Shown: positions 33,183-42,234 of the stretch, piece after piece | Layout of the letters: each line of letters opens with the position of its first letter | Position numbering within the stretch: the first letter of the stretch is position 1 | Assembly (NCBI GenBank): GCA_958367245.1 | Contig: CATXEA010000020.1 | Coordinates: 1-62,963, forward strand | Reading direction: 5' to 3' | Length of the DNA stretch: 62,963 nucleotides | From: an uncultured Blautia sp. | Lineage (GTDB): Bacteria; Bacillota; Clostridia; Lachnospirales; Lachnospiraceae | Notes under the pieces: model-generated | Database searches by the model: none | What the model was told of the DNA's origin: nothing | The model's input: only the letters and a program-made list of their open reading frames with translations | Translations under genes and position numbers: made by a program

Positions 33183-34244
33183 ATGGAAATGAAAGCAGAA
33201 GTTGTATCCATGACAACGGAAAAGCCGGATATGGAAGCTATAAGACGCGGAGGAGAAATCCTGAAAAACGGCGGTCTTGTCGCCTTTCCTACGGAAACCG
33301 TCTACGGACTGGGAGGAAATGCGCTGGATCCCCGGGCATCTATTAAAATATATGCGGCAAAGGGGCGTCCTTCGGATAATCCCCTGATCGTGCATATTGC
33401 CAGTATGGACGCGCTTGCGCCGATTGTAAAAGAGATTCCCCCGAAGGCGAAGCTTCTGGCAGAAAAATATTGGCCGGGACCTCTGACTATGATTCTTCCG
33501 AAGGCAGAAATCGTGCCTCCTGAAACAACAGGAGGGCTTGACAGTGTGGCTGTACGTTTTCCAAGCGACAGGATAGCACAGGAACTGATTCTGGCAGCGG
33601 GAGGCTATGTGGCTGCGCCAAGCGCCAATACATCAGGAAGGCCAAGTCCCACCACAGCGCAGCATGTAGAAGAGGATTTAGGCGGCGCTATTGATATGAT
33701 TATTGACGGCGGTCAGGTCGGAATCGGGCTGGAATCCACGATTGTTGATTTTACAGAGGAAATTCCGGTGGTATTAAGACCGGGATATATTTCGCTGGAA
33801 ATGCTTCAGGAGCTTCTGGGAGAGGTAAATATGGATAGAGGGCTTCTGATTACGGACAGCAGCGTCCGTCCCAAGGCGCCGGGAATGAAATACCGCCATT
33901 ATGCGCCGAAAGCAGACCTTGCCATTGTGGAAGGGGAAACAGAGGCGGTAATCCGAAAAATAACAGCTCTTGCAAAAGCAGCGGAAGCCGAAGGGGAAAA
34001 AGTCGGAATTATTGCAACAGATGAAACAATGGACAGGTATCCCGAAGGCTGCATTATCAAGAGTATCGGCAGTCGTGAGGAAGAAGAGACGATAGCCCAT
34101 CACTTATATGAGGTTCTCAGGGAATTTGATGAATGCGACGCGAAAGTGATTTATTCGGAGGCCTTTTATACTCCGCGCATGGGACAGGCGATTATGAACC
34201 GTCTTTTAAAGGCAGCAGGCCATAAACGAATCAAAGCAGAATAA
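33183..34244 (+). CDS. ywlC: L-threonylcarbamoyladenylate synthase (Sua5/YwlC type)
   Basis: 353 aa: YrdC-like domain (about 15-205) plus the extra C-terminal Sua5 domain (about 225-350), the long form. Motifs: GGLVAFPTETVYGLGGNA, KGRPSDNPLIVHIA, YWPGPLTMIL, VAVRFPSD, and APSANTSGRPSPTTAQHVEEDLGG. It makes threonylcarbamoyl-AMP from threonine, bicarbonate and ATP for the t6A37 modification of tRNAs that read ANN codons. The linker contains APGMKYRHYAPKA, which closes over the active site. rpiB follows after 44 nt, as in Bacillus ywlC and its neighbours. Confidence 0.95.
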   Translation: MEMKAEVVSMTTEKPDMEAIRRGGEILKNGGLVAFPTETVYGLGGNALDPRASIKIYAAKGRPSDNPLIVHIASMDALAPIVKEIPPKAKLLAEKYWPGPLTMILPKAEIVPPETTGGLDSVAVRFPSDRIAQELILAAGGYVAAPSANTSGRPSPTTAQHVEEDLGGAIDMIIDGGQVGIGLESTIVDFTEEIPVVLRPGYISLEMLQELLGEVNMDRGLLITDSSVRPKAPGMKYRHYAPKADLAIVEGETEAVIRKITALAKAAEAEGEKVGIIATDETMDRYPEGCIIKSIGSREEEETIAHHLYEVLREFDECDAKVIYSEAFYTPRMGQAIMNRLLKAAGHKRIKAE

Positions 34245-34288
34245 AGTTAGTTCAGACAAAAATAGAAACAACAGCAGGAGGAACAGAA

Positions 34289-34717
34289 ATGATAGCATTA
34301 GGATGTGACCACGGCGGTTACGAACTGAAACAGGAAATCAAAAAGTATCTGGATGAAAAGGGAATCGAATATAAGGATTTCGGCTGCGACAGTACAGAGT
34401 CTGTAGACTATCCGGTTTATGCGAAGAAAGTAGCAAAGGCAATCCAGAGCGGAGAATGTGAAAAGGGAATCCTGATATGCGGAACAGGAATCGGTATTTC
34501 CATCACTGCAAATAAATTTAAGGGAATCCGAGCAGCGCTCTGTACAGACTGCTTCTGCGCAGAGGCTACAAGACTTCACAACGATGCAAATGTCCTTGCT
34601 CTGGGCGGCAGAGTTGTAGGTCCGGGACTGGCTGTCAAAATTGTGGAAACATTCCTGAATACACCGTTCTCAGGAGACGAAAGACACGCAAGAAGAATTG
34701 CACAGATAGAAGAATAA
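34289..34717 (+). CDS. rpiB: ribose 5-phosphate isomerase B
   Basis: 142 aa. MIALGCDHGGYELKQEIKKYL at the N terminus, CGTGIGISITANKFKGIRAALCTD with the catalytic Cys (about residue 65), then RLHNDANVLALGGRVVG. The enzyme interconverts ribose 5-phosphate and ribulose 5-phosphate in the pentose phosphate pathway. GGAGGA upstream. It lies within a run of housekeeping genes between ywlC and the dCMP deaminase. Confidence 0.97.
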   Translation: MIALGCDHGGYELKQEIKKYLDEKGIEYKDFGCDSTESVDYPVYAKKVAKAIQSGECEKGILICGTGIGISITANKFKGIRAALCTDCFCAEATRLHNDANVLALGGRVVGPGLAVKIVETFLNTPFSGDERHARRIAQIEE

Positions 34718-34738
34718 AAGAACCGGGGAGGTTTCATT

Positions 34739-35233
34739 ATGGGGGATAACAATCAAAAAAGAGACGGGTATCTGTCATGGGATGAGTATTTCATGGGGGT
34801 TGCCATGCTTTCCGGTATGCGCTCCAAGGACCCGAATTCACAGGTAGGCGCCTGCATCGTAAGTCAGGATAATAAAATCCTCTCTATGGGATATAACGGA
34901 TTTCCAATGGGATGCTCCGATGATAAATTTCCGTGGGCAAGGGAGGGCGACCCTCTTGATACGAAGTATCTCTATGTTACGCACAGTGAACTGAATGCCA
35001 TACTCAATTACAGAGGCGGAAGTCTGGAGGGCGCAAAGCTTTATGTTTCCCTTTTTCCGTGTAACGAATGTGCGAAAGCCATCATTCAGGCAGGTATTAA
35101 AACAATAGTTTACGATTGTGATAAATATGCGGATACGCCGTCTGTTATCGCTTCCAAACGTATGCTGGACGCAGCCGGAGTGCGGTATTATAAATACAGC
35201 CGTACAGGAAGAGAAATCAATTTTACCGTATAA
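34739..35233 (+). CDS. deoxycytidylate (dCMP) deaminase
   Basis: 164 aa, cytidine-deaminase fold. The N-terminal WDEYFMGVAMLSGMRSKDPNSQVGACIV is typical of dCMP deaminases (ComEB-like). Zn motif: VTHSELNAILN (His, and Glu as proton shuttle) and LFPCNECAKAI (two Cys). It turns dCMP into dUMP for thymidylate synthesis. GGGGAGG upstream; it starts 21 nt after rpiB. It ends just before the proS promoter. Confidence 0.93.
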   Translation: MGDNNQKRDGYLSWDEYFMGVAMLSGMRSKDPNSQVGACIVSQDNKILSMGYNGFPMGCSDDKFPWAREGDPLDTKYLYVTHSELNAILNYRGGSLEGAKLYVSLFPCNECAKAIIQAGIKTIVYDCDKYADTPSVIASKRMLDAAGVRYYKYSRTGREINFTV

Positions 35234-35238
35234 AGGGG

Positions 35239-35539
35239 TTGACACCCGCAGGGGTTTCGCATAAAATAATAAAAGAATCATAAAGAAATTACGGCGTTGA
35301 AGAGAATAGTACATGAGGAGCAATCCCAGAGAGAAGTCCCGGTCTGCGCAGGCAGCGGTGGTGTGAGGACTTTGTGCGTGAGTCATGGAACCGGCCTCGG
35401 AGCCCCGTGCAACTGAAGTACGGCGCAATTCCGGCGTTACAGGAAATAGAGAGAGCAGCGTATCTTTAATACAATGCTAATTAGGGTGGTACCGCCGAAG
35501 CCTTTCGGTCCCTTGACAGGGATGGAAGGCTTCTTTTTT
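35239..35539 (+). promoter_or_regulatory. promoter and T-box riboswitch of proS
   Basis: TTGACA (35239-35244), 17-bp spacer, TAAAAT (35262-35267). The leader has a Stem I with the AGTA motif at 35308-35311, and a GAA-CCG segment at 35388-35393 where CCG would be a proline specifier codon. The T-box core AGGGTGGTACCGCC lies at 35483-35496, and the terminator GAAGCCTT (35497-35504) / AAGGCTTC (35526-35533) with a long T run follows. TGGT in the core pairs with a tRNA 3' end ACCA, as expected for tRNA-Pro (A73). Uncharged tRNA-Pro should permit read-through. The specifier call is less certain than the T-box itself. Confidence 0.95.
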
Positions 35540-35593
35540 GTGCCATAAGTCCCGTGAAATACAAAAAATAAAATCAGAAAAAGGAGAAAAAAC

Positions 35594-37033
35594 ATGGCAA
35601 ACAACAAAAAGCTTGTGGAAGCTATTACTTCCATGGAAGACGATTTCGCCCAGTGGTATACAGACGTTGTAAAAAAAGCAGAACTCTGTGATTACACAAG
35701 CGTAAAAGGATGTATGGTAATCAAACCGGCAGGTTATGCAATCTGGGAGAATATCCAGAACGAGCTTGACAGAAGATTCAAGGAGACAGGAGTACAGAAT
35801 GTATACATGCCAATGTTTATTCCGGAATCTCTTCTTGAGAAGGAAAAAGATCACGTAGAAGGTTTTGCTCCGGAAGTAGCATGGGTTACACACGGAGGTC
35901 TGGAACCGCTTCAGGAACGTCTCTGTGTGCGTCCGACTTCTGAAACTCTGTTCTGTGATTTTTATCAGAAAGAAATCCAGTCTCACAGAGATTTACCAAA
36001 GGTATACAATCAGTGGTGTTCAGTAGTACGCTGGGAAAAGACAACCCGTCCGTTCCTTCGTTCCCGTGAATTCCTGTGGCAGGAAGGTCATACTGCTCAT
36101 GCAACAGCAGAGGAAGCAGAAGAGAGAACAATTCAGATGCTGAACGTATATGCGGATTTCTGCGAAGAAGTTCTTGCAATTCCGGTTGTAAAAGGTCAGA
36201 AAACAGACAAAGAGAAATTTGCAGGAGCTGAGGCTACCTATACAATCGAGTCTCTGATGCACGACGGTAAAGCGCTTCAGTCAGGAACAAGCCATAACTT
36301 CGGCGATGGATTTGCCAGAGCTTTCGGCATCCAGTATACAGATAAAAACAACCAGTTACAGTACGTACACCAGACTTCATGGGGTATGACAACACGTATG
36401 ATCGGCGCTATTATCATGGTACACGGCGATAACAGCGGACTTGTTCTGCCTCCGAGAATCGCTCCTGTTCAGGCTGTTATCATTCCGATTCAGCAGAGAA
36501 AAGAAGGCGTTCTTGAGAAAGCAGACGAAATGTTTGCAGAATTAAAGAAAGCCGGATTCCGCGTAAAAGTGGATGACACAGACAAGAGTCCGGGATTCAA
36601 ATTCGCAGAACAGGAAATGCGCGGTATTCCGGTTCGTATTGAGTGCGGACCAAAGGATATCGAGAACGGACAGGCTGTAATCTGCCGTCGCGATACAAGA
36701 GAGAAATATGTAGTGAAATTCGAAGAGCTTGCACAGAAGGTTCAGGAAATCCTGGATACTATGCAGAAAGAGATGCTGGAACGCGCACGTGCGCACAGAG
36801 AGGCTCATACTTATGTTGCAACGAATTACGAAGAGTTCAAGGACACAATCAACAACAAACCGGGCTTCGTAAAAGCAATGTGGTGTGGCTGCCGTGAGTG
36901 CGAGGACAAGATTAAAGAAGACGTACAGGCAACTTCCAGATGTATGCCGTTCGAACAGGAGCAGTTAAGCGATGTTTGTGTCTGCTGCGGAAAACCGGCT
37001 AAAAAAATGGTATATTGGGGAAGAGCATATTAA
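35594..37033 (+). CDS. proS: prolyl-tRNA synthetase (short, ProS type 3)
   Basis: 479 aa, without the editing domain of the 560-620 aa bacterial type. Class II motifs: motif 1 around GYAIWENIQNELDRRFKETGVQNVYMP, motif 2 FLRSREFLWQEGHTAH, and motif 3 inside MVHGDNSGLVLPPRIAPVQ. The anticodon-binding domain follows, and a C-terminal domain with cysteines (CGCRECEDKI ... VCVCCGKPAKKMVYWGRAY) ends in the conserved Tyr. Charges tRNA-Pro. Controlled by the T-box upstream. Confidence 0.97.
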   Translation: MANNKKLVEAITSMEDDFAQWYTDVVKKAELCDYTSVKGCMVIKPAGYAIWENIQNELDRRFKETGVQNVYMPMFIPESLLEKEKDHVEGFAPEVAWVTHGGLEPLQERLCVRPTSETLFCDFYQKEIQSHRDLPKVYNQWCSVVRWEKTTRPFLRSREFLWQEGHTAHATAEEAEERTIQMLNVYADFCEEVLAIPVVKGQKTDKEKFAGAEATYTIESLMHDGKALQSGTSHNFGDGFARAFGIQYTDKNNQLQYVHQTSWGMTTRMIGAIIMVHGDNSGLVLPPRIAPVQAVIIPIQQRKEGVLEKADEMFAELKKAGFRVKVDDTDKSPGFKFAEQEMRGIPVRIECGPKDIENGQAVICRRDTREKYVVKFEELAQKVQEILDTMQKEMLERARAHREAHTYVATNYEEFKDTINNKPGFVKAMWCGCRECEDKIKEDVQATSRCMPFEQEQLSDVCVCCGKPAKKMVYWGRAY

Positions 37034-37051
37034 TTAACACGAGGATGCAGA

Positions 37052-38374
37052 ATGGTTCTGACAATACCAGAAAAAGTAGAATTTATCATAAATAAATTAG
37101 AAACAGCCGGATTCGAAGCGTATGCGGTGGGCGGCTGTGTCCGTGACTCCATATTGGGAAGGAAGCCGGATGACTGGGATATCACTACTTCGGCAAAGCC
37201 GGAACAGGTGAAGTCGTTATTTAGGCGGACAGTGGACACCGGTCTGCAGCACGGGACTGTCACAGTTATGATAGATAAAGAAGGCTTCGAGGTGACGACA
37301 TATCGTGTAGACGGAGAGTATGAGGACGGCCGCCATCCGAAAGAAGTGACGTTTACAGCAAGTCTGGAGGAAGATTTAAAGCGCAGGGATTTTACCATCA
37401 ATGCAATGGCATATAATACGTCTTCCGGGCTGGTAGATATGTTTGGCGGACTTGAGGACATTAAGAAAAAAATCATCCGCTGTGTGGGAAATCCTCTGGA
37501 ACGGTTTACAGAGGATGCGCTGCGTATCATGCGTGCTGTGCGGTTCAGCGCCCAACTGGGCTTTGAGATTGAAAAGGAGACGAAAGCTGCTCTGTCCGTT
37601 ATTGCGCCCAATCTTAAAAATGTAAGCGCAGAGCGTATTGAGACAGAGCTGGTGAAGCTTCTTGTTTCCCCTCATCCCGATTATCTGAGAACAGCCTGGG
37701 AGACAGGTATCACGAAAGAATTTCTGCCGGAATTTGACGCCTGCATGGACACGGAACAGAATACCCCTCATCACTGCTGGTCTGTTGGAGAACACACCCT
37801 TCGCAGCCTTTTAAACGTCCCCTGCGACAAGGTGCTGCGTCTGACGATGCTTCTGCATGATATTGGCAAGCCGAAGGTAAAAACAACGGATGAGAATGGA
37901 AGAGACCATTTCAAGACACATGGTTCTGTGGGAGAAAAGATGGCAAAGGAAATCCTGCGCCGTTTGAAATTTGACAATGATACCATAAGAAAGGTAAGCC
38001 ATCTTGTGAAATGGCACGATTACCGTCCGGAAAATACGCCGAAAAGTGTAAGGCGGGCGCTGAACAAGATTGGAGAGGAACTTTTCCCTGAATATCTTAT
38101 GGTGCAGAGAGCCGATATGCTTGCGCAGAGCGCTTATAAAAGGGAAGAAAAAACGGAAAGAATTGAGAAGCTTACGATTCTTTACCGGGAAATCATAGAG
38201 AAAAAAGAATGTATTTCTCTTAAAACTCTGGCAGTAACCGGAAGTGACCTGATTGAATCGGGAATGAAGCCGGGGAAAGAAATCGGCGTGGTTCTGAACA
38301 GCCTTCTGGAGATGGTTCTGGAGAACCCGGAGCTGAACAAAAAAGAGACACTGTTAAATCTGATAAATAAGTAA
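37052..38374 (+). CDS. cca: CCA tRNA nucleotidyltransferase with HD domain
   Basis: 440 aa. Class II nucleotidyltransferase head: GFEAYAVGGCVRDSILGRKPDDWDITTSAKPEQV, with the DxD metal pair in DWDIT. It continues with RRDFTINAMAYN and the body EDALRIMRAVRFSAQLGFEI. An HD hydrolase domain (CDKVLRLTMLLHDIGKP) follows from about residue 255. It adds or repairs the 3' CCA of tRNAs. Needed here, because tRNA-Tyr (and the tRNA-Cys fragment) in this window lack an encoded CCA. GAGG upstream; 18 nt after proS. Confidence 0.95.
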   Translation: MVLTIPEKVEFIINKLETAGFEAYAVGGCVRDSILGRKPDDWDITTSAKPEQVKSLFRRTVDTGLQHGTVTVMIDKEGFEVTTYRVDGEYEDGRHPKEVTFTASLEEDLKRRDFTINAMAYNTSSGLVDMFGGLEDIKKKIIRCVGNPLERFTEDALRIMRAVRFSAQLGFEIEKETKAALSVIAPNLKNVSAERIETELVKLLVSPHPDYLRTAWETGITKEFLPEFDACMDTEQNTPHHCWSVGEHTLRSLLNVPCDKVLRLTMLLHDIGKPKVKTTDENGRDHFKTHGSVGEKMAKEILRRLKFDNDTIRKVSHLVKWHDYRPENTPKSVRRALNKIGEELFPEYLMVQRADMLAQSAYKREEKTERIEKLTILYREIIEKKECISLKTLAVTGSDLIESGMKPGKEIGVVLNSLLEMVLENPELNKKETLLNLINK

Positions 38375-38376
38375 CG

Positions 38377-38405
38377 AAAGAGCGTCAAGACGACGCTCTT
38401 TTTTT
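38377..38405 (+). terminator. terminator after cca
   Basis: AAAGAGCGTC (38377-38386) / GACGCTCTTT (38392-38401) followed by a T run. Confidence 0.92.
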
Positions 38406-38485
38406 GCCTGTTTGTGACAGGGCAGGTCTGACATATCCTGAGATGGCAGTACATAAGATAAAAGGGACTAAAATCAGAGGGGGAT

Positions 38486-39475
38486 ATGCAATTGTACGAT
38501 TACGGACTCAGCACTCTGGAACAGTATGGTCTGAAAGCAGAAACTACAGCCCGCACCAGAGGAGCGCTGCTTTGCCATACAGAAAAGGGACTTTTGATTT
38601 TGAAGGAATTTGCAGGCTCGGAGAAAAAACTGGGGAAGCAGCAGGAGCTGCTGCTTATTCTGAAGGAAAAGGGGATTCGTGTGGACAGCTTTCTTCCGAA
38701 TCAGGAAGGAAGTCTTGTGAGCCGGGATAAAGACGATGTGGGTTTCACTCTTCAATACTGGTATGAGGGGCGGGAGTGCGACACGAAATCAAGAGAGGAT
38801 ATTCTCAGAAGTGTAAGTACACTGGCGAATTTACATACCGTCATGAAGCTTACGCCTGCAGAGGAATACAGGGAAAAATCACTGAGGGAAGTGTATGTGC
38901 GCCATAATCAGGAAATTCGCAAAATCCGCAAATTTATACGAAAAAAAGGGGCGTCCGGAGTTTTTGAAAAAGAATTTCTGGCAAGTGTGGAGTGGTTTCT
39001 GAAACGGGGGGAACTGGCTCTGGAAATGCTGGAGGATTCCGGATATGAGGAACTCAGGGAAAAGTCATGGCAGGAAGGAGAAGTCTGTCATGGGGAGTAC
39101 AGTCAGCATAATGTGCTGATGATGAAAGACGGCGCGGCAGTGACAAATTTCGGGCATTGGAATTTTGACATTCAAATGTCTGACCTTTACCGTTTTATGA
39201 GAAAAATTCTGGAGAAATATAACTGGGATCTTGCGCTTGCCCGTGAAATGCTCAGAGCTTACCACAGGATTCGTCCGATTTCCAGAATGGAATGGGATAA
39301 TCTCAAGGTGCGTTTTGTTTATCCGGAAAAATACTGGAAACTGGCGAATTATTACTATTCTCACAACAAGGCGTGGATATCCGAAAAGAATACGGAGAAA
39401 CTGAAGGTCTTAATAAAACAGAGTATAATATGGGAAAAATTTGGTGAAAAATGCTTTGGAATTTATCCGTTTTGA
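38486..39475 (+). CDS. CotS-like spore coat protein / degenerate kinase
   Basis: 329 aa with a phosphotransferase (APH/choline-kinase) fold of the CotS/YtaA spore-coat group. The kinase loop reads VCHGEYSQHNVLMM, where kinases have HGDxxxxN, so the catalytic Asp is Glu here. The later metal-binding DFD/DxE segment reads TNFGHWNFD. The enzyme may thus be inactive, or work as other CotS-type proteins do. The typical tail motifs DLYRFMRKIL and YPEKYWKLANYYYSHNKAWI are present. CotS proteins sit in the inner coat of Bacillus spores. AGAGGGGG upstream; single gene. Confidence 0.82.
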   Translation: MQLYDYGLSTLEQYGLKAETTARTRGALLCHTEKGLLILKEFAGSEKKLGKQQELLLILKEKGIRVDSFLPNQEGSLVSRDKDDVGFTLQYWYEGRECDTKSREDILRSVSTLANLHTVMKLTPAEEYREKSLREVYVRHNQEIRKIRKFIRKKGASGVFEKEFLASVEWFLKRGELALEMLEDSGYEELREKSWQEGEVCHGEYSQHNVLMMKDGAAVTNFGHWNFDIQMSDLYRFMRKILEKYNWDLALAREMLRAYHRIRPISRMEWDNLKVRFVYPEKYWKLANYYYSHNKAWISEKNTEKLKVLIKQSIIWEKFGEKCFGIYPF

Positions 39476-39604
39476 CGAAGGAAACCTTGGGTTTTCACTT
39501 CCTTTTTGGGTAAAACTGTTATATAATATAGAAAGCATGTAACATCCGGTAAATACGAAATGCCGAATCGTTATGAGAAAATATTATATACAGGAGGGCT
39601 TGGT

Positions 39605-41338
39605 ATGGATTACAAGGCAACTTATGAACAGTGGATAGAAAACCCATACTTTGATGAAGAAACAAAAAAAGAATTATTGGCTGTCAAAGAAGACGAAAAC
39701 GAGATTAAAGAGCGCTTTTATATGGATCTGGAGTTTGGTACAGCAGGTCTGCGCGGTATTATCGGAGCAGGAACAAACCGTATGAATATCTACGTTGTAA
39801 GACGCGCTACACAGGGTCTTGCCAATTATATCGCGAAAGTAAATAAACAGTCACAGGGTGTTGCCATTGCTTATGACTCCCGCCATATGTCACCGGAATT
39901 CGCGCAGGAAGCAGCGCTTTGTCTGGCTGCAAATGGAATCAAGGCATTTCTTTTTGAATCCTTAAGACCGACACCTGAGCTTTCTTTCGCAGTACGTCAT
40001 CTGGGCTGTGTGGCAGGTATCAATATTACAGCCAGCCACAATCCGCCTGAATACAACGGCTATAAAGTGTACTGGGAAGACGGCGCGCAGATTACTCCGC
40101 CTCATGACTCTGGAATCATGGCAGAAGTAAAAGCAATCGCAGACTGGAATACTGTAAAGACTATGGATAAAGCAGAAGCAGAGGCTGCAGGACTGTTTGA
40201 AGTAATCGGACAGGCTATTGACGATGCGTACATTGCAGAGCTTAAGAAACAGGTAATCCATATGGACGCTATCGAGGCAGAAGGCAAAAACTTAAAGATT
40301 GTTTACAGCCCTCTTCACGGAACAGGAAACATCCCTGCAAGAAGAATTTTGAAAGAACTGGGATTTGAGAACGTATACGTAGTAAAAGAGCAGGAACTGC
40401 CGGACGGTAATTTCCCGACAGTCAGCTATCCGAACCCGGAAGCAGCAGAAGCTTTTGAGCTTGGACTGAAGCTTGCGAAAGAAGTTGACGCAGACCTTGT
40501 TCTTGCAACTGACCCTGATGCAGACCGTCTTGGTGTGCGCGTAAAAGACAAAAACGGCGAATACCATGACCTTACAGGAAATATGTCAGGATGTCTCCTT
40601 GCAAATTACGAAATCAGCCAGAGAAAGGCTGTAAACGGAAGCCTTCCGGAAGACGGCGCTCTGATTAAAACGATTGTTACAAGTAATCTTGCAGATGCAA
40701 TTGCCAAAGGCTACGGCGTAAATCTGATTGAGGTTCTTACAGGCTTCAAATTTATCGGACAGCAGATTCTAGGCTTCGAAAACAGCGGAAAAGGCACTTA
40801 CCTCTTCGGCTTCGAGGAAAGCTACGGCTGCCTGATCGGAACTTATGCAAGAGATAAAGACGCTATCGTTGCGACTATGGCTCTCTGTGAAGCTGCCGCA
40901 TATTACAAGACTCAGGGCAAGACCTTATGGGATGCAATGATCGATATGTACGAGCAGTTCGGATACTACAAAGACGATATCAAATCTGTAACACTCAAAG
41001 GTATTGAAGGTCTTCAGAAGATTCAGGAGATTATGGATACTCTTCGTCAGAATCCTCCGGCAGAGTTCGCTGGATATAAAGTAGTTTCCGCAAGAGATTA
41101 CAAAGAAGATACAATCAAAGACCTTGCAACAGGCGAAGTGAAACCGACAGGTCTTCCGAAATCAAATGTTCTGTATTATGATCTGACAGACGATGCGTGG
41201 GTATGCGTAAGACCGTCCGGAACTGAGCCGAAGGTTAAATTCTACTATGGTGTAAAAGGAACTTCCCTTGCAGATGCAGATGAGAAATCAGCAGCTATGG
41301 GAGAAGCTGTTCTTGCCATGGTGAATAAAATGCTGTAA
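39605..41338 (+). CDS. phosphoglucomutase / phosphomannomutase
   Basis: 577 aa from the ATG at 39605, with AGGAGGG upstream; an open extension of 15 codons lies in the leader. Alpha-D-phosphohexomutase family: substrate-binding FGTAGLRGIIGAGTNRMN, the phosphoserine loop ITASHNPPEYNGYKVYW, the metal loop ATDPDADRLGVRV, the sugar loop FGFEESYGCLIG, and the phosphate loop RPSGTEPKVKFYYGV. It interconverts glucose 1- and 6-phosphate; the length and eukaryote-like order fit PgcA-type PGM2. It feeds UDP-glucose and wall-polymer synthesis. mazG starts 3 nt after. Confidence 0.95.
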   Translation: MDYKATYEQWIENPYFDEETKKELLAVKEDENEIKERFYMDLEFGTAGLRGIIGAGTNRMNIYVVRRATQGLANYIAKVNKQSQGVAIAYDSRHMSPEFAQEAALCLAANGIKAFLFESLRPTPELSFAVRHLGCVAGINITASHNPPEYNGYKVYWEDGAQITPPHDSGIMAEVKAIADWNTVKTMDKAEAEAAGLFEVIGQAIDDAYIAELKKQVIHMDAIEAEGKNLKIVYSPLHGTGNIPARRILKELGFENVYVVKEQELPDGNFPTVSYPNPEAAEAFELGLKLAKEVDADLVLATDPDADRLGVRVKDKNGEYHDLTGNMSGCLLANYEISQRKAVNGSLPEDGALIKTIVTSNLADAIAKGYGVNLIEVLTGFKFIGQQILGFENSGKGTYLFGFEESYGCLIGTYARDKDAIVATMALCEAAAYYKTQGKTLWDAMIDMYEQFGYYKDDIKSVTLKGIEGLQKIQEIMDTLRQNPPAEFAGYKVVSARDYKEDTIKDLATGEVKPTGLPKSNVLYYDLTDDAWVCVRPSGTEPKVKFYYGVKGTSLADADEKSAAMGEAVLAMVNKML

Positions 41339-41341
41339 TTT

Positions 41342-41782
41342 ATGAAAGAATCAGTGAAAGACACCTTCTCTGATTTCGTGGAGGTTGTGGAGCTTCTCAG
41401 GGAGAAATGCCCCTGGGACAGCGTCCAGACCCATGAAAGCCTGAAAACCTGTCTTGTCAATGAAACGCAGGAGGTTCTTGAAAGTATAGATACTCTTGAG
41501 AAGGAAGGCTGCGGAGATAATCTCTGTGAAGAACTTGGTGACTTACTGCTTCAGGTGGTTCTCAACAGTGTGATTGCCGGAGAGGAAGGGTTGTTTACTC
41601 TGGAGGATGTTATCGACGGAATTACAGAAAAGATGAAATTCCGTCATCCAAAGATATTTGCTCCTGAGGATCAGGAACTCAATTCCCTAAGCTGGGAGGA
41701 ACTGAAGGCGCGAGAACGCAAACTTCGTGAAAATTCACAAAAAAACACCCTGAGCAGCCATAATAACGGGGAAAAACCTTGA
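41342..41782 (+). CDS. mazG: MazG-type nucleotide pyrophosphohydrolase
   Basis: 146 aa, one MazG domain. CPWDSVQTHESLKTCLVNETQEVLESID and CEELGDLLLQVVLNSVIA carry the ExxE...ExxD Mg-binding pattern, and KMKFRHPKIFA is the closing motif. It hydrolyses NTPs to NMP + PPi, cleaning non-canonical nucleotides. This is the single-domain form, whereas Bacillus YabN is a fusion with a methyltransferase domain. Its stop codon lies inside the -35 box of the next promoter. Confidence 0.93.
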   Translation: MKESVKDTFSDFVEVVELLREKCPWDSVQTHESLKTCLVNETQEVLESIDTLEKEGCGDNLCEELGDLLLQVVLNSVIAGEEGLFTLEDVIDGITEKMKFRHPKIFAPEDQELNSLSWEELKARERKLRENSQKNTLSSHNNGEKP

Positions 41783-41807
41783 CAACAATAGGGAAAAGGT
41801 ATATATA
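41779..41807 (+). promoter_or_regulatory. strong promoter of the HU gene
   Basis: Consensus TTGACA (41779-41784), 17-bp spacer, TATATA (41802-41807). The -35 overlaps the TGA of mazG. Confidence 0.85.
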
Positions 41808-41878
41808 TAGATGATAGGACTCTGTCGCTAAAAGGCAGAAGTCACCAAACTATGAGATTATTAGAGGAGGAAACAACC

Positions 41879-42157
41879 ATGAATAAAACAGAATTAGTAG
41901 CAGCTATGGCGAAAGAGACAAATCTTTCCAAGAAAGATGTTGAAGACGTTCTGAAGTCTTTTGTTGATGTAGTATCTAAAGAACTGAAAAACGGCGGTAA
42001 AATTCAGTTAGTTGGTTTCGGTACATTTGAAGTCAGCGAGAGAGCTGCTAGAGAGGGCAGAAATCCTCAGACAGGCGAGACTATGACAATTGAAGCTTCC
42101 AAAGCTCCTAAATTCAAAGCAGGAAAAGCTTTAAAAGACATGATCAACGCAAAATAA
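41879..42157 (+). CDS. hup: HU-family DNA-binding protein
   Basis: 92 aa from the ATG at 41879 (AGGAGG 8 nt upstream). Whole-length HU: MNKTELVAAMAKETNLSKKDVEDVLKSFVDVVSKELKNGGKIQLVGFGTFEVSERAAREGRNPQTGETMTI. The GRNPQTGE arm and Pro intercalate into DNA. Main nucleoid protein. Own strong promoter and terminator, so probably highly expressed. Confidence 0.98.
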   Translation: MNKTELVAAMAKETNLSKKDVEDVLKSFVDVVSKELKNGGKIQLVGFGTFEVSERAAREGRNPQTGETMTIEASKAPKFKAGKALKDMINAK

Positions 42158-42173
42158 TTCATGGATGATAACT

Positions 42174-42200
42174 GGGGGAACTTCGGTTCCCCCTTATTTT
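42174..42200 (+). terminator. terminator after hup
   Basis: GGGGGAAC (42174-42181), UUCG tetraloop, GTTCCCCC (42186-42193), then TTATTTTT. Confidence 0.93.
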
Positions 42201-42234
42201 TACCTTTTTTAAGGAAACTTTCAGGAGGAAAAAC

